Shown: positions 1-5,002 of the stretch, in pieces
Layout: every line of letters begins with the position of its first letter
Position numbering within the stretch: the first letter of the stretch is position 1
Source: Gammaproteobacteria bacterium
GTDB lineage: Bacteria; Pseudomonadota; Gammaproteobacteria; GCA-001735895
Assembly (NCBI GenBank): GCA_003645435.1
Contig: QNFD01000236.1
Location: forward strand, 1-5,002
DNA length: 5,002 nt
Direction of reading: 5' to 3'
Made by a program: the position numbers and the translations under genes
Notes under the pieces: generated by a model
What the model was told of the DNA's origin: nothing
The model's database searches: none
Seen by the model: only the letters and a program-made list of their open reading frames with translations

Positions 1-735
1 CCAATGGGTTGCCTGATGGTGTGGCAGCGACTCGCGTTTCTCAGCGATACGCTGGGCCACGCCGCGGTGATGGGGGTCGGTCTCGGTCTGTTGTTGCAAC
101 TTCCTGCGATGTTTGGCGTATTGGCGGTGGTGATGTTAATCGTCGTATCGCTGAGTCAGGTTACGAGCTTCAATACCGCTTTATCGGAAACCACGCTTGC
201 GATAATTTCACATACCGGGCTCGCCGCCGGCCTGATTCTGCTGGGTGTGCTGCCAGCCAATACGGTGAGCCTGGAAGCAATTTTGTTTGGCGACCTGCTC
301 GCGGTGACATTAAGCGATCTTGGCATGATCCTGGTCACCACCATAGTGCTCGCGGGTTTATTGATAAAATACTGGCGTTCATTTGTTGCGGTATCGGTAA
401 GCCGGGAAATTGCACAGGCTGAAGGCATCGAGGTCCGCAAGGTGCAGTTGATCATGTACCTGATGATCGCCCTGCTAGTCGCGGTAATGATGAAAGTCAT
501 GGGTGTACTGTTAATCGCGGCAATGCTGGTTATTCCAACCAGCAGCGCGCGGGTATTGAGCAGCAGCCCGGAACGTATGGTAATGTTTAGCGCCCTGTTC
601 GGTTTTGCCGCGCTCACTGGAGGGATTCTAAGTTCCTTTCATTTCGACTGGCAGACTGGACCGGCGATTGTATTGTCGGCAACGGCCTTGTTACTGGTGA
701 CTTTGGTGGTTGTACGGCGGGTGAGTGGTCAGTGA
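1..735 (+). CDS. znuB: Zinc ABC transporter permease ZnuB (5'-truncated by window edge)
   Basis: This is the inner-membrane permease of the ZnuABC zinc importer: it forms the channel through which Zn2+ handed over by periplasmic ZnuA is moved using ATP hydrolysis by ZnuC. The frame is open from base 1 (first codon Pro), and the text aligns with E. coli ZnuB from about residue 20, so roughly 20 N-terminal residues lie outside the window; the ATG at position 4 is internal, not the start. Seen here: 244 residues, very hydrophobic, with about seven or eight membrane segments (roughly residues 22-33, 38-54, 66-84, 106-122, 150-163, 166-180, 194-212, 220-237 of the visible part). Family landmarks of ABC-3 permeases are present: SDTLGHAAVMG near residue 15, LFGDLLAVT near 95 and GVLLIAAMLVIP near 168. 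The C-terminus is complete and ends in TGA. znuC is presumably upstream. A manganese or iron permease of the same ABC-3 family is the main alternative, but similarity to ZnuB is closer. Confidence 0.9.
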   Translation, partial: PMGCLMVWQRLAFLSDTLGHAAVMGVGLGLLLQLPAMFGVLAVVMLIVVSLSQVTSFNTALSETTLAIISHTGLAAGLILLGVLPANTVSLEAILFGDLLAVTLSDLGMILVTTIVLAGLLIKYWRSFVAVSVSREIAQAEGIEVRKVQLIMYLMIALLVAVMMKVMGVLLIAAMLVIPTSSARVLSSSPERMVMFSALFGFAALTGGILSSFHFDWQTGPAIVLSATALLLVTLVVVRRVSGQ

Positions 736-2916
736 TCAAGCCTGATAAATCGGCACCTCACCCAGCAGCCAGTCGACTGCTTCGGGGTTTTCGGCCGCTA
801 TTCGTCTGCGCGTTTGGTAGTTAAGCTGCGGTACCGATGCGAGCAAATCCAGGTAGGTTTCAGCCTTCAGTTTTAACAGGCCGCAGCTCGTTTCAGCTAC
901 CAGCCCAACCGGATTGCTATAGGTATAAGGCCGCCAGCCATACTCCGCGCCAACGACCGCTTTTTCCTTGCTGCCGTCACCATTGGTGACCCTGCCTTCA
1001 CCTTCGACGAATATGTAAAGATGTGAGTTATCCAGTAATAGTTTTTCACCGCTCTCGACTACCTGCCCGTCTGCGATTCGCGATATTTTTTCGATAATAG
1101 ACGACGACATCGTTGCATACTGCGGTAGCTGGTTGACCACTGGACGTAGTAACCAGCGGCTTTTCAGTTTCTCCTGCAAGCCACTGTGCTGAATAAAATT
1201 CTGGAATGTTTCTTCACCAAATACACAGACTGTTACCGGTGTGCGGGCCACAACACTGGCGTTCCTGATACCAGCACCAGTTAATATCGCCATTTCACCA
1301 ATTACGTCACCGGCCTGTAAAGTGGCCATAGAGTGTCGTTTTTCACCATCGTAGTTAATCACCTCACAGTAACCCGTGAGTAGCAGGTAGACGGCGCCAT
1401 GTGTGCTGGCGTTTTGCGCGATAATCACGTCTTCGGTGTTATAGCGGTAAATTTCCTGCTCGGCGAGCAAATTTCGCATCCAGCGGTTAGGGAAAGGTTC
1501 GCCCAGCCACAGGGTCAGATAATGGTTGATCTGCGATGTATAAATACTGCTATCGCCTTCCCACAGGGTATATCGTTTGCCCGAACTGGCGAGCGAGAAA
1601 GTGGTATTCAACTCTTCGGGTAACTTGTCGACGTGCACAAATACCACGCGCTCCGCTTTCGACTTGAGCGAATCGGCAGGGTCGCCGTGAATAGCGCCGG
1701 CACCACCGTCGGCGATTAACATATGAAAATTATGGGTGTATAGATAATCCAGGTTAGATACCGTTGATGACCGCACTGCACCGGCTTTTTCCATCTCACG
1801 CACCGCGGCCATATTCTGGTTGTCGCCGACGATACAAACATCACGATAATGCCCCTGGTGTACTGCCGAAAAGGTTGCACCGATGGTGGGAATGCTGTGC
1901 ACCGTGTTATGAATCTTGATATTAAGGCCATAATAGTTAATAGATTCGCCGGGAGTTACCCTGATCAGATGAAAATGTTCTTCGATGACTGATTTCGACC
2001 AGCCAAGGTTGCAGCTTAGCTTCTCCATAGCCATCTGAAAGATTTCGACGGTAGAAATAACATCAACCTTGTGGGGCATTTCCATGAGCGGAAACATCGA
2101 ACAATGATCGTCATGCAGGTGGGTCAGAAAAATACAGGATATCTGGTTTTTAGAGATCCCGCGGGCATATAAATGCGCATCCAGAAACGGAATTGAATCG
2201 ATCAGCATATAATCGCCGTTGTAACACAGCGCAAGCCCGGTACAGGGTTCGTCAATCGCAAATCCGGAAGCGCCACCGAGCACTTCAATGCCCATCTTGG
2301 TCAATCCCCCGGGCACGTAATCCATCGGCACCGGGTAAGGTGGTTCGATATTGAGGTCACCGCTGAGATCAACTTCGACATCACCACCCTGACCGCGAAC
2401 CAGGTATTGATCCAGGCCCTTATGTTCTATTGAAAATCCATCGGCCACGGCAAGATTTTCTTTAAATGGAATCGGGTTGAAAAAATCTTCGACAGGAATG
2501 ACCTCACCCTGGTTATCCTTGAGCGCCAGGTATTCTGATACAGCGAGCCACTCCTCCTTGAGTTCATCGTCTGTTTGCCATAAATCAAGTTCTTTGCGAG
2601 TCGGGCCCATCAGCGTAAAGCGCAATAATCGTAGCGCCTGGCTGATGTGTTCCGCATCACCAACCAGGTTTATTTTGCGATTTTCGGCCAGTCCCTTTGC
2701 GATAAACACGAAAAAGTAGAATGGAAACTCGAGATTGTTCAATAACGAGCCCTGTTTTTCGCGCACATCGGTCAGCACCAGGGTGTCAAAATTGGTGATA
2801 CCTGATCGCAGCAGGCCTTTCAGAACCTCAGGTGGTTGCGCAAACAAAATGACTTCAGCCCCGTCTTTGACGATTCTACTACCGGGCGCAGGGGTGAGAA
2901 TTTCGGGTTTTGCCAT
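736..2916 (-). CDS. Metallo-beta-lactamase-fold hydrolase with C-terminal cyclic-nucleotide-binding domains (possible cNMP-regulated phosphodiesterase)
   Basis: A 726-residue cytoplasmic protein (no signal peptide) with several recognisable parts. Residues ~10-105 look like a decayed MBL half-domain. Residues ~205-470 form an intact MBL domain: HLHDDH (H266, H268, D270, H271), then likely ligands H340, D365 (IVGD) and H428 or H410. Residues ~487-585 are a CNB domain with a phosphate-binding cassette at 540-554 (G540, E541, R551); the Glu-Arg spacing of 10 equals that of E. coli CRP E72/R82. Residues ~600-705 resemble a second CNB fold (LYIFVEGEGRV, then VAETSCGLLKL) but lack the Glu/Arg cassette. 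Known: MBL-fold class II cyclic nucleotide phosphodiesterases carry an HxHxDH site, and Dictyostelium GbpA/GbpB join such a domain to two CNB domains. Inference: a hydrolase allosterically controlled by cAMP or cGMP; the substrate is not shown by sequence. The start is fixed by a TAA immediately before the ATG, the next Met being residue 103. No clear Shine-Dalgarno is seen. Confidence 0.85.
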   Translation of the reverse strand: MAKPEILTPAPGSRIVKDGAEVILFAQPPEVLKGLLRSGITNFDTLVLTDVREKQGSLLNNLEFPFYFFVFIAKGLAENRKINLVGDAEHISQALRLLRFTLMGPTRKELDLWQTDDELKEEWLAVSEYLALKDNQGEVIPVEDFFNPIPFKENLAVADGFSIEHKGLDQYLVRGQGGDVEVDLSGDLNIEPPYPVPMDYVPGGLTKMGIEVLGGASGFAIDEPCTGLALCYNGDYMLIDSIPFLDAHLYARGISKNQISCIFLTHLHDDHCSMFPLMEMPHKVDVISTVEIFQMAMEKLSCNLGWSKSVIEEHFHLIRVTPGESINYYGLNIKIHNTVHSIPTIGATFSAVHQGHYRDVCIVGDNQNMAAVREMEKAGAVRSSTVSNLDYLYTHNFHMLIADGGAGAIHGDPADSLKSKAERVVFVHVDKLPEELNTTFSLASSGKRYTLWEGDSSIYTSQINHYLTLWLGEPFPNRWMRNLLAEQEIYRYNTEDVIIAQNASTHGAVYLLLTGYCEVINYDGEKRHSMATLQAGDVIGEMAILTGAGIRNASVVARTPVTVCVFGEETFQNFIQHSGLQEKLKSRWLLRPVVNQLPQYATMSSSIIEKISRIADGQVVESGEKLLLDNSHLYIFVEGEGRVTNGDGSKEKAVVGAEYGWRPYTYSNPVGLVAETSCGLLKLKAETYLDLLASVPQLNYQTRRRIAAENPEAVDWLLGEVPIYQA

Positions 2917-2924
2917 TTATTGCG

Positions 2925-2942
2925 GGAACTCGAAACAGTTCC
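2925..2942 (-). promoter_or_regulatory. Hairpin in the leader just before the MBL-CNB gene
   Basis: A perfect 6-bp inverted repeat, GGAACT and AGTTCC, is separated by a 6-base loop. In the minus-strand transcript it ends 8 bases before the ATG of the MBL-CNB gene, in the place where a ribosome binding site would normally sit. No Shine-Dalgarno-like purine run is visible there. It could modulate translation or be a DNA operator; it is too short and has no U-tract, so it is not an intrinsic terminator. Chance occurrence is possible. Confidence 0.3.
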
Positions 2943-2994
2943 AGTCAGTGTTTACCATGTTGAAAGTGTAGGTGTACAGAGGTAAAAGTGTTAG

Positions 2995-3084
2995 CTAATT
3001 TGCCTCGAGAGCCAACTCACCATTGATATCGATTAATATGGATGCGTTGCGCGGATCGTCTTTATAATCATGAGTGCCTTTCAT
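2995..3084 (-). pseudogene. Remnant of a class IV aminotransferase N-terminus (29 codons)
   Basis: An ATG 6 bases after the DUF1285 stop opens a 29-codon ORF ending in TAG. Its text contains YKDDPRNASILIDINGEL, which resembles the start of class IV pyridoxal-phosphate aminotransferases (branched-chain or D-amino-acid type), where a DPRN-like stretch is followed by a strand reading roughly I-x-I-x-(V/I)-NGE and then an Asp-Gly-rich segment. Here the frame stops right after the NGE strand, and the next ~80 bases do not resemble the rest of such an enzyme in this frame. The Lys for the cofactor and the whole catalytic body are absent, so it cannot be an active aminotransferase. It lies in the same frame as DUF1285, two codons past that gene's TAG. 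Family assignment is from memory of the motif. Alternatives are an expressed small protein or a chance ORF. Confidence 0.5.
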
Positions 3085-3090
3085 AAACTG

Positions 3091-3654
3091 CTATTCTGGG
3101 TTGTCTGTGCAGCCGAGAATAAACTCGGTTCCCATGCTGCTAATGGTTAAAATATGTTTACCATCAAGCGTGCTTTCCTTGGACAGGTTGAGCAGGTCGT
3201 AAAAAGCGTTACGCCCAATCAAGGCCTCGAGCTGGTCGCGAACCAGGATATAAGGTCTGGGTTCCTGATTGAGAGGGTCAATTTCGACTCTGATCGGGTG
3301 CCGATCGTCTGCCACCACGCGCTCATCGAGATTAGTCGTGAAAACCAGTGCCTGCTGATTATTGTCGAAAACGCGTTCGACCATGGTCGCGACAAAGGGT
3401 GCGTCGTCTACCCGTATCGATAACTTCTCAACCGGTGTCACCAGGTAGTAACCGCTCTCCTCTTTGCGTAACACGCCGGCAAACAGTTTTACCAGGGCAG
3501 GACGTTGAAACACTCGTCCTTCGTGATACCAGTTACCATCGATCGTGATGCGAATATCGATCGATCCCTCCTGCTCGGGTTGCCAGTTTTTAAGCTTCCG
3601 GCCGGCAGACTCGGCCTGCTCGATTTCCTTCAGCAACTGGTCTAATCCTGGCAT
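3091..3654 (-). CDS. DUF1285 family protein
   Basis: A 187-residue soluble protein of the DUF1285 family (Pfam PF06938), widespread in proteobacteria and without an assigned biochemical role. Family features seen: a Trp-containing segment and GSIDIRITIDGNWYHEG (residues 30-46), RPALVKLFAGVLR (51-63), then YYLVTPVEKLSIRVDDAPFV (69-88), and a later beta-rich part with HPIRVEI (119-125). No signal peptide, membrane segment or catalytic motif is evident; the length is normal for the family. The ATG at 3654 is the only plausible start, because an in-frame TAA lies 30 bases upstream with no ATG or GTG between. The ribosome site is weak. It is first of three co-directional reading frames, followed by the aminotransferase-like relic and, after a 174-bp gap, the MBL-CNB gene. 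It is divergent from the formate dehydrogenase gene. Family call is firm; function is unknown. Confidence 0.85.
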   Translation of the reverse strand: MPGLDQLLKEIEQAESAGRKLKNWQPEQEGSIDIRITIDGNWYHEGRVFQRPALVKLFAGVLRKEESGYYLVTPVEKLSIRVDDAPFVATMVERVFDNNQQALVFTTNLDERVVADDRHPIRVEIDPLNQEPRPYILVRDQLEALIGRNAFYDLLNLSKESTLDGKHILTISSMGTEFILGCTDNPE

Positions 3655-3683
3655 GTGGTAAGTTCTGTTGCGGGCATCGGCTT

Positions 3684-3713
3684 ATGATGTTTTGTGTAAC
3701 TGCCCGCCGTCAA
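3684..3713 (-). promoter_or_regulatory. Candidate sigma70 promoter for DUF1285
   Basis: On the minus strand TTGACG (3713-3708; 5 of 6 to TTGACA) is followed after 18 bases by CATCAT (3689-3684; 4 of 6 to TATAAT). Transcription would begin near 3676, giving a leader of about 20 bases before the DUF1285 ATG at 3654. Placement is good, but the -10 is mediocre and no experiment supports it. Confidence 0.4.
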
Positions 3714-3784
3714 GACAATATTTGTTGATATTCACCATAGAATCTACTCCTGCTAGTGTCGAAAACAGCACACAAATTGTCGAT

Positions 3785-3798
3785 TTGGATGATATCAA
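3785..3798. promoter_or_regulatory. Weak FNR-family-like box
   Basis: TTGGATGATATCAA matches the FNR consensus TTGAT-N4-ATCAA at 8 of 10 defined positions, with a perfect right half and a 3 of 5 left half. FNR-type control of formate metabolism is common, which makes the site worth noting. However, no -10 element sits at the distance expected for class II activation, so a chance match is likely. Confidence 0.2.
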
Positions 3799-3804
3799 AA
3801 CCTG

Positions 3805-3824
3805 GCAAAGACACTATGCTTTGC
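3805..3824. promoter_or_regulatory. Palindromic candidate operator upstream of formate dehydrogenase
   Basis: GCAAAG and CTTTGC form a perfect inverted repeat with an 8-base spacer, centred about 140 bases upstream of the formate dehydrogenase start. Half-site centres are 14 bases apart, which is a geometry compatible with a dimeric regulator. There is no U-tract or G+C-rich stem, so it is not a terminator. The binding protein is unknown. Confidence 0.3.
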
Positions 3825-3917
3825 GGTTCCTGGTTTTACTATGCCGGGGAATGAGGTATGCAGGAAAGGCAATTACCCTTCCCAAAGTCCTGGGCAGCGG
3901 ATAATATTTAAGGCGCA

Positions 3918-3934
3918 TGCTGGAATTGCCAGCA
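3918..3934. promoter_or_regulatory. Palindrome in the formate dehydrogenase leader
   Basis: TGCTGG and CCAGCA form a perfect 6-bp inverted repeat around a 5-base loop, ending 19 bases before the ATG at 3954 and just ahead of its ribosome binding site. It could be an operator half of a LysR-type site or an RNA hairpin in the 5' leader. It does not cover the ribosome site itself. Confidence 0.35.
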
Positions 3935-3942
3935 ACAACCAT

Positions 3943-3950
3943 AGAGAGAG
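3943..3950 (+). promoter_or_regulatory. Ribosome binding site of the formate dehydrogenase subunit
   Basis: The purine run AGAGAGAG contains GAGAG cores at about 3-5 bases before the ATG at 3954. An in-frame TAG at 3942-3944 rules out any earlier start, so this site and the ATG together fix the N-terminus. Confidence 0.6.
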
Positions 3951-3953
3951 TCT

Positions 3954-5002
3954 ATGTCGATAGCAGAGAAAAATCCGCAAGCGGTTGATAACAGGCGCAA
4001 ACAAAGGCGTGGCAAAACCAAGGGCAGAATTGTCGATCTCAATGCGTTATTGCAGGTGCAGGGCTTGCTTGGTGACGAATCACGCGCCAAAGACTTGCTA
4101 ATCGAGCATTTGCACAAGATCCAGGATAAATTCGGTCATCTCTCAGCTGCGCATCTGGTGGCACTTGCCAGTGAGATGAAACTGGCTCCGACCGAGGTTT
4201 ACGAGGTGGCGAGCTTTTACCATCATTTCGATGTCGTCAGGGAAAACGATAAAGCACCCCCCGCACTAACCGTTCGTGTATGCGAGTCGGTGAGCTGTGA
4301 AATGGCGGGTTCGGAAGAATTGATCCGTGCGCTAGAATCGTCACTCGAGGATGAAGTTCGGGTACAACGCGTGCCCTGCGTCGGCCGCTGTGATATGGCA
4401 CCGGTTGCGGTGGTAGGGCAAAACACGATCGACCATGCACAGGGTGAAGCTGTAAAAGCCGCGGTCGATGCCGGGGACATTACCCAGCCAATGCCGCATG
4501 ACACCATTGATTATGCAGCTTATAAGGCCGCTGGAGGCTATCAACTCTACGACAAATTGCTTGGCGGCGAGATCAGTGCCGATGAAATCATCGAAGTGCT
4601 AAATGGTACCGCATTACGGGGTCTCGGCGGTGCCGGATTTCCGGTGGGCCGTAAGTGGGACATTCTGCGGGGGCAGGCGGCGCCGCGTTTGATCGCAATC
4701 AATATAGACGAGGGCGAGCCTGGTACCTTTAAAGACCGTTTTTACATGCTCAGCGATCCACATCGGTTCCTCGAGGGCATGTTAATCGCGGCCAGCGTGA
4801 TCGGCATCGACAACTGCTTCATCTATGTGCGTGACGAATATCCCTCGGTCATTGCCATTTTAAAACTGGCCATCGAAAGCCTGCAAAATAATTCGGCTTA
4901 CGATTTACCGCATATCGAACTACGGCGCGGCGCCGGCGCCTATATCTGCGGTGAAGAATCGGCAATGATCGAATCGATCGAAGGCAAGCGCGGCATGCCG
5001 CG
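3954..5002 (+). CDS. fdsB: NAD-dependent formate dehydrogenase flavoprotein (beta) subunit, NuoE-NuoF fusion (3'-truncated by window edge)
   Basis: This subunit takes electrons from the molybdenum or tungsten formate dehydrogenase catalytic subunit and reduces NAD+ through FMN in the cytoplasm. The visible part is 349 residues, open to the window edge; relatives of this fusion are about 520-600 residues. After a basic tail (residues 13-25), residues ~26-175 are a NuoE-like thioredoxin-fold domain with four [2Fe-2S] cysteines: C110-x4-C115 and C142-x3-C146. From ~195 comes the NuoF domain: LRGLGGAGFPVGRKW (221-235) and NIDEGEPGTFKDR (250-262) for FMN/NAD binding, then RRGAGAYICGEESAMIES (324-341) and EGKRGMP. 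The DPHRFLEGMLIAA and YVRDEYPSV stretches are typical of FdsB-type proteins rather than complex I NuoF. HoxF of NAD-reducing hydrogenase has the same fusion but a less similar sequence and often lacks these cysteines. The 4Fe-4S site of NuoF lies beyond the window. The catalytic fdsA-like gene is expected downstream. Confidence 0.85.
   Translation, partial: MSIAEKNPQAVDNRRKQRRGKTKGRIVDLNALLQVQGLLGDESRAKDLLIEHLHKIQDKFGHLSAAHLVALASEMKLAPTEVYEVASFYHHFDVVRENDKAPPALTVRVCESVSCEMAGSEELIRALESSLEDEVRVQRVPCVGRCDMAPVAVVGQNTIDHAQGEAVKAAVDAGDITQPMPHDTIDYAAYKAAGGYQLYDKLLGGEISADEIIEVLNGTALRGLGGAGFPVGRKWDILRGQAAPRLIAINIDEGEPGTFKDRFYMLSDPHRFLEGMLIAASVIGIDNCFIYVRDEYPSVIAILKLAIESLQNNSAYDLPHIELRRGAGAYICGEESAMIESIEGKRGMP

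Larger units (their letters stand above)
3655..3953. other. Divergent intergenic region between DUF1285 and the formate dehydrogenase subunit
   Basis: About 300 bases with no supported gene, separating two divergently transcribed genes, and therefore expected to hold promoters for both. A plausible sigma70 promoter is seen only for the minus strand. For the plus strand the best -10-like string is GATAAT at 3900-3905, but it has no acceptable -35 at 16-18 bases, so no plus-strand promoter is called. The region also holds two perfect 6-bp-arm inverted repeats and an FNR-like box. It is more A+T rich than the flanking coding sequence. No gene for a regulator is present, although formate dehydrogenase operons often have one nearby. 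Confidence 0.6.

Noticed and set aside
156..617. Minus-strand 153-codon ORF inside znuB
   Set aside because: It is antisense to a clearly conserved permease, has no family resemblance and no start context; a coding shadow.
3049..3066. DYKDD string resembling the FLAG epitope in the 29-codon ORF
   Set aside because: Only five residues match, it is followed by PRN, and the surrounding sequence is natural-looking; no vector sequence is present.
2917..3090. Intrinsic terminator or mobile-element scar between DUF1285 and the MBL-CNB gene
   Set aside because: No G+C-rich stem with a T-tract and no terminal inverted or target-site repeats were found; only a short 6-bp hairpin is present.
3803..3824. 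Possible sigma54 promoter (TGGCA ... TTTGC)
   Set aside because: The distance between the GG and the nearest GC is 12 bases where sigma54 promoters need 10, and the other GC is further still.
3668..3904. Plus-strand 78-codon ORF (TTG start), including a 17-codon ATG ORF from 3851 preceded by GGGGA
   Set aside because: Rare start, no recognisable domain or protein-like composition, and it lies in the divergent promoter region. A leader peptide cannot be excluded but nothing supports it.
4223..4544. Several minus-strand ORFs opposite the formate dehydrogenase gene
   Set aside because: All are antisense to the NuoE-NuoF frame, which carries unmistakable motifs in the plus strand.

Overview
The window looks like part of a proteobacterial chromosome, most likely gammaproteobacterial. 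The reasons are a ZnuB-type zinc permease, a DUF1285 protein and an FdsB-type NAD-linked formate dehydrogenase subunit, all read as protein families by eye. No rRNA, tRNA, CRISPR array, insertion sequence or phage gene is visible. Genus or species cannot be named from this sequence.

Layout. (1) Positions 1-735, plus strand: most of znuB, the membrane permease of the high-affinity zinc ABC transporter, with its first ~20 codons lost off the left edge. (2) Positions 736-2916, minus strand: a 726-residue protein that meets znuB stop to stop. It has a degenerate metallo-beta-lactamase (MBL)-like N-terminus, an intact MBL domain with the HxHxDH metal site, a cyclic-nucleotide-binding (CNB) domain with conserved Glu and Arg, and a second CNB-like domain without those residues. 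This order recalls the Dictyostelium cyclic-nucleotide-stimulated phosphodiesterases GbpA/GbpB. (3) Positions 2995-3084, minus: a 29-codon ORF that reads like the extreme N-terminus of a class IV (branched-chain/D-amino-acid) aminotransferase and then stops; probably a gene remnant. (4) Positions 3091-3654, minus: a DUF1285 protein. (5) Positions 3655-3953: a ~300-bp divergent regulatory region with a candidate sigma70 promoter for the minus-strand genes, two short palindromes and an FNR-like half-matching box. (6) Positions 3954-5002, plus: the first 349 codons of an NADH dehydrogenase-like NuoE-NuoF fusion, best read as the NAD-reducing flavoprotein subunit of a soluble formate dehydrogenase. 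It runs off the right edge.

Working together. The three minus-strand reading frames could form one transcript (DUF1285, relic, MBL-CNB protein) reading away from the formate dehydrogenase gene, but the 174-bp gap before the MBL-CNB gene leaves room for a separate promoter. The MBL-CNB protein is the most unusual item: it appears able to sense a cyclic nucleotide and carries a metallohydrolase site in the same chain, so a self-regulated cyclic-nucleotide phosphodiesterase is an attractive but untested reading. Formate dehydrogenase and zinc uptake are standard housekeeping or accessory functions, and nothing in the sequence ties them functionally to the central genes.
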